A stretch of 64,000 bases of DNA. Source: Drouetiella hepatica Uher 2000/2452. Lineage in GTDB: Bacteria > Cyanobacteriota > Cyanobacteriia > Elainellales > Elainellaceae. A program made the translations under genes and the position numbers. The stretch is from the NCBI GenBank assembly GCA_019359505.1, contig JAHHHD010000012.1, positions 1 to 64,000 on the forward strand, written 5' to 3'. The stretch's first letter is position 1; every line of letters starts with the position of its first letter. Shown one piece after another: positions 33,525 to 41,080 of this stretch. The notes below the pieces were generated by a model that saw only the letters and a list, made by a program, of their open reading frames with translations, ran no database searches and had not been told where the DNA came from.

Positions 33525-33980
33525 ATGACAAACAATACTCCTTACAGAACTGGTCAATGTAGATGCGGACAGGTTCAATTTGAAATCAATTCAAAACCGC
33601 TAATTACCATGGCATGTCACTGCATCGGGTGCCAGCAGATGACGGCAAGCGCTTTTAGTTTGAGCGCACTTTATCCAAGCAGCAGTTTCAAGGTAACGTT
33701 GGGTGAACCTGTCATCGGTGGACTACATGGTGCAACGCGTCATTATTTCTGTGCACACTGCATGAGCTGGCTGTTCACGCGCCCGGAAGGTATGGATGAA
33801 TTCGTCAATGTCCGAGCAACTATGATGGATGATGCCCAAGCTTTTAGTCCATTTATCGAAACCTACACGGACGAAAAGCTACCATGGGCAACGACACCTG
33901 CCGTCCATAGCTTTAACAAACTTCCATTACCAGAGCATTTTCCAGCGTTGCTCTCCGAGTTTGCAAAACGACATCAATAG
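33525..33980 (+). CDS. GFA/CENP-V family zinc protein
   Basis: A 151-residue protein of the glutathione-dependent formaldehyde-activating (GFA) family. The zinc-binding cysteines are visible: CRCG (about 12-15), CHCIGC (about 31-36) and CAHC (about 77-80). Members range from formaldehyde or other thiol-adduct handling to unknown roles, so no substrate is claimed. AAGGA nine bases before the ATG at 33525 supports this start over the in-frame ATG at 33456. GFA genes are frequent in cassette-type accessory DNA, and this one lies between attC-like sites with DinB and APH genes. Confidence 0.87.
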   Translation: MTNNTPYRTGQCRCGQVQFEINSKPLITMACHCIGCQQMTASAFSLSALYPSSSFKVTLGEPVIGGLHGATRHYFCAHCMSWLFTRPEGMDEFVNVRATMMDDAQAFSPFIETYTDEKLPWATTPAVHSFNKLPLPEHFPALLSEFAKRHQ

Positions 33981-34109
33981 CAGGGCTGCATAATGTCGGA
34001 GATTCAACCAGGGCGATCGGTTATTCCTGCCAAGCCCCAGCAGCAATTGGTCGGTTGCGAGAGATGGATTAGGATACATCGAATTAAATAGTTAAGCATT
34101 GCAAATTGT

Positions 34110-34691
34110 ATGCTATCTCTGTCTCATCACTTTCTCACAATGGCTTACAACAACGCTTGGGCAAATTATCGCTTACTCAAAGCCTGTTGTTGTCTTAATC
34201 AAGCTGATTTTGTTGCGGCAAGAACAAGTTTCTTCCCCTCAATTAAAGCTACATTGAACCATCTATTGACAGTTGACTGGTATTACGTTGACGCTTTGGA
34301 GCGAAGCATAAGAGCCGACCCGCCCAATGCTGAAGCTTGGAAATTTTTTGAGCCTGAAGAGCCATTTGATACCTGCGCTGAACTACACCAAGAACAACGA
34401 AAAACAGATGAACGCTTAATCACGTTCTGTCGGTCAATGACGGATACGCTCATGACTGAACCAGTAGGTATCCCAAGAGCTAATGGGATTCAAATAGAGC
34501 AGAGGTCACGCCTGCTTGCCCACCTCTTTCAACACCAGATTCATCACCGTGGACAAGTTCATTCAATGCTTGCAGGAACACCCATCAAACCGCCTCAGCT
34601 AGACGAGTTCTTTTGTGCTGATGAAGCAAAATTGCGAGAATCTGATTTTCGAGAGCTTGGGTTTTCTGAACAAGAAATATGGGAGTGTTGA
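34110..34691 (+). CDS. DinB family protein
   Basis: A 193-residue four-helix-bundle protein of the DinB/YfiT family, whose members bind divalent metal through three His and act as thiol transferases or stress proteins. The His ligands are in LNHLLTVDWYY (near residue 50) and HLFQHQIHHRGQVHSML (near 139). Other landmarks are NAWANYRLLKAC at the start and TPIKPPQLDEFF near the end. This is not the DinB DNA polymerase IV. It starts 129 bases after the GFA gene and is followed 27 to 99 bases later by the phosphotransferase, so the three may form an operon. Confidence 0.85.
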   Translation: MLSLSHHFLTMAYNNAWANYRLLKACCCLNQADFVAARTSFFPSIKATLNHLLTVDWYYVDALERSIRADPPNAEAWKFFEPEEPFDTCAELHQEQRKTDERLITFCRSMTDTLMTEPVGIPRANGIQIEQRSRLLAHLFQHQIHHRGQVHSMLAGTPIKPPQLDEFFCADEAKLRESDFRELGFSEQEIWEC

Positions 34692-34790
34692 TCTTACGGG
34701 TGGGACTGTACAGCAAGGTTGCCTATCGGTCTTCAAGGTCGGGCTATACTAACGAAAAAGCATCGTAATTGGAAAACTTTTGGGATCTCT

Positions 34791-35801
34791 GTGACTCATC
34801 TTGATGGACTCCTTTGGACACAACAAGGCTGGCTTGCTCAAGCAAGCAGTTGGATTGATCGTGAGCTGCATCAACAAGATATCAAACGAATTGGTTCAAT
34901 CAAGCAGCTTCGCGTTCGTCATTGGTCAACAATACTTCAAGTTCCTACAAGCATAGGCAGTATCTACTTCAAAGCAGTTGTATCAGATCTTGCCTACGAA
35001 GCAGCACTTACAGAGGTTCTATCGCATCGGTATCCCGACTGTATGCCACAGATTTTAGCGATCGAGAGGGAACAGGGTTGGCTGCTTATGCTTGACGGAG
35101 GGATGATGCTTCGGGACACTCTGAAAGTTGAGGATGATATTCGACATTGGGAGAATCTTTTGCCCCTCTATGCAAAAGTGCAGCAAGACTCTGCCAAATA
35201 TCTCAAGGAATTTTTGGAACTGGGCGTTCCCGATCGCCGTTTAACAACTTTGCCTGCTAGATTTCAGCAACTTCTGACAGATACCGAAACGCTAGGTCTT
35301 AACCATCCCAGTGGACTCAGCTTACTTGAGTATCAATGTTTGCAGAATAAGGCTGATTTATTGGTCGAGTTATGTGAACAATTAGCGGCTTTTAGCCTAC
35401 CGGAAACAATTCATCATGGAGACTTACACGATAGAAACGTCTTTGTGGGCAATGGACGGTATATGTTCTTTGACTGGGGCGACAGTAGCATCGCTCATCC
35501 TTTCTTTAGCTTGCACAGTACTTATGGCAGTTTAGAGAAAAGATTTGATCTGGGAAAAAATTCGTTCTGGTTCAAGCAGCTTAGAAAGTGCTATTTGGAC
35601 GAGTGGACTGAATATGAGACAGAAGAGAGACTGGAAGAAGCGTTTGATCTAGCCCAACAACTGTCGCCTATTCTTGCAATTCTGAGGTGGCTGCCAGTTT
35701 TATCAAGTATGGATGCAGCAAATCGAAACAGATACATCGAAGCAGTTCCAGATCTGTTGAGAGAGTTTCTAAGCATGATACAAGATGAGAATAAGCTTTG
35801 A
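34791..35801 (+). CDS. Aminoglycoside phosphotransferase-like kinase
   Basis: A 336-residue (from GTG 34791) APH/choline-kinase-fold protein. The catalytic loop is HHGDLHDRNVF and the metal-binding DFG-equivalent is FFDWGDSSIAHP. The substrate-side segments RHWSTILQVPTS and YFKAV near the N-terminus hold the beta-strand and Lys of the N-lobe. Such proteins phosphorylate small molecules, including antibiotics, but many are housekeeping or of unknown substrate, so resistance is not claimed. The frame extends to a TTG at 34719. GTG 34791 was preferred because homologues lack the extra basic N-terminus; this is not certain. An attC-like element begins 14 bases after the stop. Confidence 0.8.
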   Translation: MTHLDGLLWTQQGWLAQASSWIDRELHQQDIKRIGSIKQLRVRHWSTILQVPTSIGSIYFKAVVSDLAYEAALTEVLSHRYPDCMPQILAIEREQGWLLMLDGGMMLRDTLKVEDDIRHWENLLPLYAKVQQDSAKYLKEFLELGVPDRRLTTLPARFQQLLTDTETLGLNHPSGLSLLEYQCLQNKADLLVELCEQLAAFSLPETIHHGDLHDRNVFVGNGRYMFFDWGDSSIAHPFFSLHSTYGSLEKRFDLGKNSFWFKQLRKCYLDEWTEYETEERLEEAFDLAQQLSPILAILRWLPVLSSMDAANRNRYIEAVPDLLREFLSMIQDENKL

Positions 35802-35814
35802 TTCCAGCCCGACA

Positions 35815-35890
35815 CTTCGCTGCACCGGGACGTATCAAGGTTATTGAGGAGAGGCAAAGGTTGTCTGCGCCCGGTAAAGCTTGGCCGCTA
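35815..35890 (+). repeat. attC-like structure, site 3
   Basis: Left arm TTCGCTGCACCGGGACG (35816-35832) faces right part CGCCCGGTAAAGCTTGG (35868-35884). Spacing between CGCTG and CCGG is 57 bases, against 58 in the copy at 29761, and both carry CTGCG before the right arm. A small hairpin CCGCTATGCGG follows. It lies just after the phosphotransferase stop. The rest of the intergenic stretch to 36144 is AT-rich without a gene. Confidence 0.5.
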
Positions 35891-36144
35891 TGCGGCTTTG
35901 GTTTTGGGTTGCGACAATTGTAACGCTTTGAAAAATTTGAGCTAAATCAAACAGCTTATACATTACTCAGACATTTACTCAAGCACGATCTCCAACAGCG
36001 CTGTGCAATAGTGTTCGTATGGCATTTCATAGGTAGTCATCCCTTCAATAAATTTAGGACTGATTTTCTGACTCGTCCTGTCCTAGAGCTTCATTTAAAG
36101 ATACCGGACTGAATTCAGAATTTTACGTCGTAACTTTTATCATC

Positions 36145-36477
36145 ATGACTCAAATACTAGATTCTCTGCCTACTCACTATCCGGATCGGGTTCTTTGTTA
36201 CTACGTTAATTCTACGCATAAAATCCAGATTGTTCGGATTGTAAATATCTCTGGTTGGTACTTTGAACGCGTTGTTTTTCCAAAGCAAAGAATTATGTTT
36301 GAAGCGTTGCCAGAAGCGCAGCTAGAAGTTCATACCACGAGGCTAGGTCAGCCCATTCTGCTAGAGTATATTGCCTGCAATCGTCTACGAATTCATGAGG
36401 GAAGTAATAATTTCATTCCTTTCTTTGCGCTAGAGAGCGAGTCTGAAAATTTTGCAAAAGTTGCTGTTTTGAATTAG
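36145..36477 (+). CDS. DUF1830 protein
   Basis: A 110-residue cyanobacterial protein of the DUF1830 family. The conserved core is visible as CYYVNSTHKIQIVRI, then NISGWYFERVVFPKQRIMFEA and QLEVHTTR. It has no signal peptide or membrane helix and a small beta-rich fold is likely. Function is unknown. It heads a co-directional run with the DUF1816 gene (39 bases on), a zinc-ribbon-like gene and a universal stress gene, suggesting a stress-related group, which is inference from adjacency. Confidence 0.88.
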   Translation: MTQILDSLPTHYPDRVLCYYVNSTHKIQIVRIVNISGWYFERVVFPKQRIMFEALPEAQLEVHTTRLGQPILLEYIACNRLRIHEGSNNFIPFFALESESENFAKVAVLN

Positions 36478-36516
36478 GTCTAATCAAACAAATTTAAGGG
36501 ATTGCGGGTATTTTAT

Positions 36517-36759
36517 ATGCGTTTATCTGCATCTGATCAGCTAGAGCTAGCTTGGTGGGTAGAAATCAATACCTCGACACCTCACTGCACTTATTATTTT
36601 GGACCGTTCGATAGCCAGAAAGAAGCGCGAGTTGCCAGAGGGGGATATGTTGAAGATTTATACCAAGAACGAGCCAGAGACATTGTTGCACGGATTAGGT
36701 GGTGCCGGCCCCAATTGCTGACGATCGCGGAGCAAGACAGAGTGAGCCAGGAAGCGTAA
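36517..36759 (+). CDS. DUF1816 protein
   Basis: An 80-residue protein with the DUF1816 pattern: WWVEINTSTPHCTYYFGPF, KEARVARGGYVEDLYQERA and CRPQLLTI. DUF1816 proteins are restricted to cyanobacteria, and some resemble the small CpcD-like linker fold, but no function is firm. The frame begins at a TTG (36502). The ATG at 36517 is taken because the family starts near there. It follows DUF1830 by 39 bases and is probably co-transcribed. Confidence 0.85.
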   Translation: MRLSASDQLELAWWVEINTSTPHCTYYFGPFDSQKEARVARGGYVEDLYQERARDIVARIRWCRPQLLTIAEQDRVSQEA

Positions 36760-36821
36760 AGCAAAAGTAAGAGCGGACAAAAATCATGAACGACTCAGCG
36801 AGTTCAAATGGAGCATGAATT

Positions 36822-37160
36822 ATGTTGAAGCTTGGAACAACCCATCTTCTCAAAAGGTTTGCTTCTCCTCAACTGCATCTTGCTGAGTTGTACCATCCTG
36901 AACCATGTTGCCCCACCTGTAGCTTGCCGTGGAGCGGTCGCTCTGCTAGTGGTAGAGGTCGTTTCTGCTTAGTTTGCAGCACGTTCACCATTCAACATCC
37001 TGAAACTTTAGATTCCCTTGAATTAGTCCATGAGTTTAAAGACATTATGCGAGCTGCGTATCAGGAATATGAAAATCAACATAAGACCATTGGCACTGCA
37101 TTTATTAAGCCAGATTTAAGAGTAATTTTCAAGAATTTTGACATTGTATCCGACTGGTAA
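36822..37160 (+). CDS. Small zinc-ribbon-like hypothetical protein
   Basis: A 112-residue protein with two Cys pairs, PCCPTC (about 28-33) and FCLVC (about 48-52), spaced like a zinc ribbon, with Arg/Gly-rich SGRSASGRGR between them. The C-terminal half is helical and charged (ELVHEFKDIMRAAYQEYENQ). It has no signal peptide. The start ATG is preceded by GAGCATGAATT without a clear Shine-Dalgarno. A nucleic-acid- or protein-binding role would be typical of such ribbons, but none is established. It sits in the DUF1830-DUF1816-USP run. Confidence 0.65.
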   Translation: MLKLGTTHLLKRFASPQLHLAELYHPEPCCPTCSLPWSGRSASGRGRFCLVCSTFTIQHPETLDSLELVHEFKDIMRAAYQEYENQHKTIGTAFIKPDLRVIFKNFDIVSDW

Positions 37161-37214
37161 GTATCTGACTGGCAACTTTAGTTGACTTCAACACAAAAAA
37201 TAGGAGAAACATTT

Positions 37215-37700
37215 ATGTATAGCAGAATTTTGGTGGCGATCGACGGATCTATTTTCAGTAAGCAAGCTGCTAGTCGGGCAATCATGTTCGCTCATGACAA
37301 TCAGGCTCGATTGATGTTGCTGCATGTCTGTACCGATGCTGATAATATTACCGATGCTGATAACATTACTACTGAGGATGCTAACGATGAGAATAGCGTT
37401 AAACTCAGCAGTATTGACCTATTGCGCTTCTACTGCGATGTGATCAGACGTGAAGGCGTAATTGCAGATTTAAGAGCGCCCTCTGGAGATCCAGGGCAGC
37501 AGATTTGTGAGGTGGCTAAGCAATGGGATGCCGATCTGATTTTGATGGGGCATCGTGATTCTTCAACGTTAGACAAGCCAGCGCTGAACAGCGTTGGTTA
37601 TTATGTGCTAGATCATGCGCCTTGCTCGTTACTCGTTATGCCAGATTCTATTAATTTGCCGATTGCTGTTGCGGTTCAAAGAGCCTCAGCTATGCTTTGA
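37215..37700 (+). CDS. Universal stress protein (UspA family)
   Basis: A 161-residue single USP domain: MYSRILVAIDGSIFSKQA at the N-terminus, MLLHVCTD in strand 2, the middle GDPGQQICEVAKQWDADLILMGHRD, and HAPCSLLVMP at the end. The ATP-binding GxxG-(9x)-G(S/T) pattern is degenerate (MGHRDSSTLDKP), so nucleotide binding is doubtful. AGGAG before ATG 37215 sets this start, not the TTG at 37182. An 18-base tandem duplication (37332-37367) adds a second DADNIT unit to a loop. A hairpin at 37738 probably terminates the run of four genes. Confidence 0.88.
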   Translation: MYSRILVAIDGSIFSKQAASRAIMFAHDNQARLMLLHVCTDADNITDADNITTEDANDENSVKLSSIDLLRFYCDVIRREGVIADLRAPSGDPGQQICEVAKQWDADLILMGHRDSSTLDKPALNSVGYYVLDHAPCSLLVMPDSINLPIAVAVQRASAML

Positions 37701-37737
37701 GGAGCAGCTCGATAGCGACTAACGCCCATTTGAGAAA

Positions 37738-37778
37738 CCCATAGTTTGTTTCTGGTGCCGCCAAAGACAAACTATGGG
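37738..37778 (+). terminator. Terminator after USP gene
   Basis: Twelve-base perfect arms CCCATAGTTTGT and ACAAACTATGGG enclose a 17-base loop, 38 bases after the USP stop. A T-run is not evident. Confidence 0.5.
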
Positions 37779-37908
37779 CTTCAAGTATTGGTTTCTAACT
37801 ACTGCTGAGCGTGAGTTGATGATTTTAACACAGCCTGAATAACCCACAGTTTTCAATCATGAATTAACGCGATGTGCGACTCTTTTTCTGACGTCATCTA
37901 ATGGGTTG

Positions 37909-38259
37909 TTAGATTGAGTGATGCTGATGCGCAGGCGGAAAATGATGGGGAAAGGTTTGAGCCATGCAGCCTAAATTCTCTTGAAGTACACGCATTATTC
38001 CTGCTTCAATCCAGATTTCCATCTGGAGCTGCTGTTCTAGACAACGACGCGAGAAGTTAGGAGCGATCGATCGCCCTCCTCTACGATTGTGTAGTCCTGA
38101 AGCGTCAAAAATTCTGTCCAGCACATAGGACGCTAATTTTTGGCGTAGCTCTAAAACACCAAAAAAATTCTTGTAGGCATGGTCGGGGTAATTCTCAAAG
38201 AAGCTATCAATTTCTCGAAGCAGCGATGATGATGAAAAGTAGAGCGATTGTTCAGACAT
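37909..38259 (-). CDS. Conserved hypothetical protein
   Basis: A 116-residue soluble protein: MSEQSLYFSSSSLLREIDSF, then FFGVLELRQKLASYVLDRI, a basic GGRSIAPNFSRRCLEQQ, a helix MEIWIEAGIMRVLQE and a His-rich tail (HHFPPAHQHHS). No membrane segment or named domain was recognised. The clean ATG and coding-like composition support a real gene. It is divergent from the NACHT gene, with 458 bases between them. The terminal His cluster could bind metal. Confidence 0.65.
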   Translation of the reverse strand: MSEQSLYFSSSSLLREIDSFFENYPDHAYKNFFGVLELRQKLASYVLDRIFDASGLHNRRGGRSIAPNFSRRCLEQQLQMEIWIEAGIMRVLQENLGCMAQTFPHHFPPAHQHHSI

Positions 38260-38717
38260 TTTTCGTATCCTGAATGGACTTTAACTTTGAGCGCGATCGC
38301 TAATCAGGTAACGCTAGCTTTCAGTGTCATAGCCAGTGTCACAGATAGAGGGTTGAAATCAGGTCTTGGTAAATGTCGAAATGTATAAGTCAGTGCATTT
38401 TTGTTTGAGTTGTTTATAAAACTTAATATCTTGAACAATTTTGACTGACGATAATGCTTCAAATTACCCGATTTGATCTTTGTTTGAGTGGATAGTGACC
38501 TCCGATCGCTCCTTCATACTTGCGATGTCAATCTCCTGCGATCGCCCGATTCTGGAGGCTTTTGGAAGAGTTTTTGGGGCAAAGTAAATGAGCAGTCACT
38601 CAGCTTTGTATATCCATCTGTGTAGCTATGTTCTTTACTAGGAAAGAGGTATAAAATCTAGATAATTAATAAAATTTAAAACTTTATTTTTATAAATGCT
38701 TATGAGGGCTTTCCCCA
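38260..38717. promoter_or_regulatory. AT-rich divergent intergenic region
   Basis: 458 bases between the conserved hypothetical gene (minus) and the NACHT gene (plus). The last 70 bases are very AT-rich (AATAAAATTTAAAACTTTATTTTTATAAATG). No repeat, hairpin or small frame of note was seen; promoters of both genes should be here. Confidence 0.4.
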
Positions 38718-41018
38718 GTGGCAAAACGATCGCTCCAAGCTTCGCCCGCAGGGATTCAGCAAGTTAAAAAAGCGTTTGACCGCAAAGGCTGGACGCAGGA
38801 AGCTCTGTCAGAGGAGGTCAACCTTAAGACCCGTCAGCCGATCTGGCGATTTTTTACAGGTCGCCCAATCGAACGCCATACTTTTATTGAGCTTTGCTCT
38901 GTTCTAGATGTAGATTGGCGGGAAATTGCTGAAAATTCACCTGTAGACTTTCTGGATCGCCTGGATCGAACCGTCAACCAAGAGGTTAATACTCTAGTGC
39001 AGCAGGTGCGATCGCAGCGTCAGGAGAAGATTCAAGATCAGTGCGGTACCCTACAGCTTCTAGATGTCAATCGCCCCATTGCTCTGGATAATCTCTACAT
39101 TGACGTTAATATCCTGGAGGAGATCGCCAGCCAAAACTGGGTAAATATTGAAAACTTACAGGATATTGGATCAGAGGAATTTGACCGATACGGTTTGGGA
39201 GAGTCCACGCAAGAACAAATCTTGGGCGTAACCGCAGTCGAAACCTATTCTAGAGTCAGGGTATTGGGCAAACCCGGTTCTGGGAAGACCACTTTTTTGC
39301 AGTATCTCGCCCTCCAATGCAATCAAGGCGAATGGGAAAGCGATCGAGTGCCAGTCTTCATCACCTTGCGAGACTTTGAGGCAGAGTTTGAAGAACTGCA
39401 AACATTCAGCTTGCTCAACTATATCTGCCAAGAATTTCTTGTTTCTGGCGTTGACAATTTCTCTGTAGCTGAAACGCTGCTTCATCATGGCAAAATCTTG
39501 CTGCTGCTCGATGGAATGGATGAAGTTTCTAATCAGAACAACAGCACCATTCTCAAAGAAATTCGCAAATTCTCGGAAAAATATCATAGAAACATTTTTG
39601 TGGCGACTTGCAGAACCGCAAACGAAAAATTTAGGCTCAATCGCTTTACCGACGTTGAAATTGCTCCCTTTACTCAAGAGCAGATCACATCTTTTGCCCA
39701 AAAGTGGTTTGTTGCCTTCGCAAACACCTCTGCGAAGAATGGACTGCTGCAATCGACTGAGTTTATTCAAAAGCTCAATTTGCCGGAAAACGCTCAGTTT
39801 CGTCGGCTCACCGTCACGCCTCTCTTTCTCCACCTTGCCTGCTGGGTATTCCATCGCCAGAATAAATTTCCCACGAAGCGGGCTGAATTCTATAAGCAAT
39901 GTCTAGATATTCTCTTGACAAAGTGGGACGAAACCAGAGGCATTGAGCGAGACGAAATTTATCAAGGACTTCTATTGCCTCAGAAGCTAAAGCTAATGAG
40001 TCAGGTGGCGGCTGCAACCTTTGAACAAGGCGCATATTTCTTTGAGAAACGTACCGTCGAGCAATATATCGGCGGTTTTATCCAAGATTTGCCCAATGCT
40101 CCTACCGATCCCGAAGAATTACAGCTCGACAGCGAAGGCGTGCTAAAGGCGATCGAGGTGCAGCATGGGCTGCTCACAGAGCGGTTTCGGGGAATTTTCT
40201 CTTTCTCCTACCTGGCGTTTCAAGAATATTTCACGGCTCGAAAAATAGTCGCCAGCCACAATCTACAGACCCTAGAGCAGTCTCTAGAACGTTTGGTTAG
40301 CCACATTACCGAACCGCGCTGGCGGGAAGTTTTTTTGCTGACGGTCGCTATGTTGCGAAGCGCAGATTCTCTAGTGCAGCTCATGAAGCAACACATTGAT
40401 GCCTTGGTGACTCAAGATCCCTACCTTCAGGAGTTTCTCACCTGGGCAAGCCAAAAATCTAGGGCTGCTCCTGTGCCGCCTGCTGCCAAACGAGCCTTTT
40501 ATCTGGCTTTAGCCCGGACTCCCCACCTTGCGCCTCACTTTGCCTTGGCTGTCACCCTCGATCAAGGGATTTTGCTGGATGCTGCGCTTGATGACTTGGT
40601 GGTATCCTGTGCGCTCAATCTCAGCAGCGATTTTGCCCATGCCCATGCCTGTGCCGATGCCCTCAGAAATGCCTTGGTAATTGTTTTAGATTCGGGGCTA
40701 CACCAATCTCTCCAACAGCTCAAAGACCAGTTCCCTAATGCCACTCAGGATGCAGAAAGCTTTCAAAACTGGTGGCAAAACAATCATCTTGTTTGGACAG
40801 CGCAGTTGCGGGAGGCGATCGCCGGACATCAAGATCTCAAGCACCACTGGGAGTTTAGCCCTCAGCAGCAGCTGGCTCTCCAGCGCTACTATGATGCCAA
40901 TCAGCTCTTGATCGATTGCCTCAACAGCAATTGCGAAGTCACAGCTGCTGTGCGACAAGAGATTGAGTCGGCGCTGTTGCTGCCTCGAAAGGAGCTGGAA
41001 GAGCGCGAGTGGGAGTGA
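38718..41018 (+). CDS. NACHT-domain NTPase with N-terminal HTH (bacterial NLR-like)
   Basis: A 766-residue STAND NTPase. Residues 10-75 form a helix-turn-helix-like module (AGIQQVKKAFDRKGWTQEALSEE, then TRQPIWRFFTGRPI). The NACHT domain has Walker A LGKPGSGKTT (residues 183-192), Walker B LLLLDGMDEV near 262, sensor VATCRT near 298 and TPLFLHLACWVFH near 365. The helical tail (FSYLAFQEYFTARKIV near 495) and C-terminal helices follow, without obvious leucine-rich or WD repeats. Proteins of this plan are common in filamentous cyanobacteria, and some bacterial NACHT proteins protect against phage. Whether this one does is unknown. The start is GTG. It is a single gene with a heptanucleotide repeat just after the stop. 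Confidence 0.9.
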   Translation: MAKRSLQASPAGIQQVKKAFDRKGWTQEALSEEVNLKTRQPIWRFFTGRPIERHTFIELCSVLDVDWREIAENSPVDFLDRLDRTVNQEVNTLVQQVRSQRQEKIQDQCGTLQLLDVNRPIALDNLYIDVNILEEIASQNWVNIENLQDIGSEEFDRYGLGESTQEQILGVTAVETYSRVRVLGKPGSGKTTFLQYLALQCNQGEWESDRVPVFITLRDFEAEFEELQTFSLLNYICQEFLVSGVDNFSVAETLLHHGKILLLLDGMDEVSNQNNSTILKEIRKFSEKYHRNIFVATCRTANEKFRLNRFTDVEIAPFTQEQITSFAQKWFVAFANTSAKNGLLQSTEFIQKLNLPENAQFRRLTVTPLFLHLACWVFHRQNKFPTKRAEFYKQCLDILLTKWDETRGIERDEIYQGLLLPQKLKLMSQVAAATFEQGAYFFEKRTVEQYIGGFIQDLPNAPTDPEELQLDSEGVLKAIEVQHGLLTERFRGIFSFSYLAFQEYFTARKIVASHNLQTLEQSLERLVSHITEPRWREVFLLTVAMLRSADSLVQLMKQHIDALVTQDPYLQEFLTWASQKSRAAPVPPAAKRAFYLALARTPHLAPHFALAVTLDQGILLDAALDDLVVSCALNLSSDFAHAHACADALRNALVIVLDSGLHQSLQQLKDQFPNATQDAESFQNWWQNNHLVWTAQLREAIAGHQDLKHHWEFSPQQQLALQRYYDANQLLIDCLNSNCEVTAAVRQEIESALLLPRKELEEREWE

Positions 41019-41022
41019 ATTA

Positions 41023-41064
41023 GGAGTCAGGAGTCGGGAGTCGGGAGTCAGGAGTCAGGAGTCA
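41023..41064. repeat. Heptanucleotide repeat GGAGTCA x6
   Basis: Six consecutive seven-base units GGAGTCA or GGAGTCG lie between the NACHT gene stop and the end of the DUF2079 gene. This is a typical cyanobacterial short tandemly repeated repetitive (STRR) sequence. Confidence 0.9.
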
Positions 41065-41080
41065 AGAATTAGGAAAATGG

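Noticed and set aside
34110-34691. DNA polymerase IV (DinB)
   Set aside because: The name is shared only; the protein is a His-metal four-helix-bundle DinB/YfiT member without polymerase motifs.
35801-35890. Plain terminator for the phosphotransferase gene instead of an attC-like site
   Set aside because: Possible, but the same landmarks and spacing recur at 29761 and the arms are too far apart for a typical intrinsic terminator; kept as attC-like with moderate confidence.
39171-39899. Antisense 242-residue frame within the NACHT gene
   Set aside because: Long antisense frames are a by-product of codon bias; it has no family motif and lies wholly inside a gene with clear domains.
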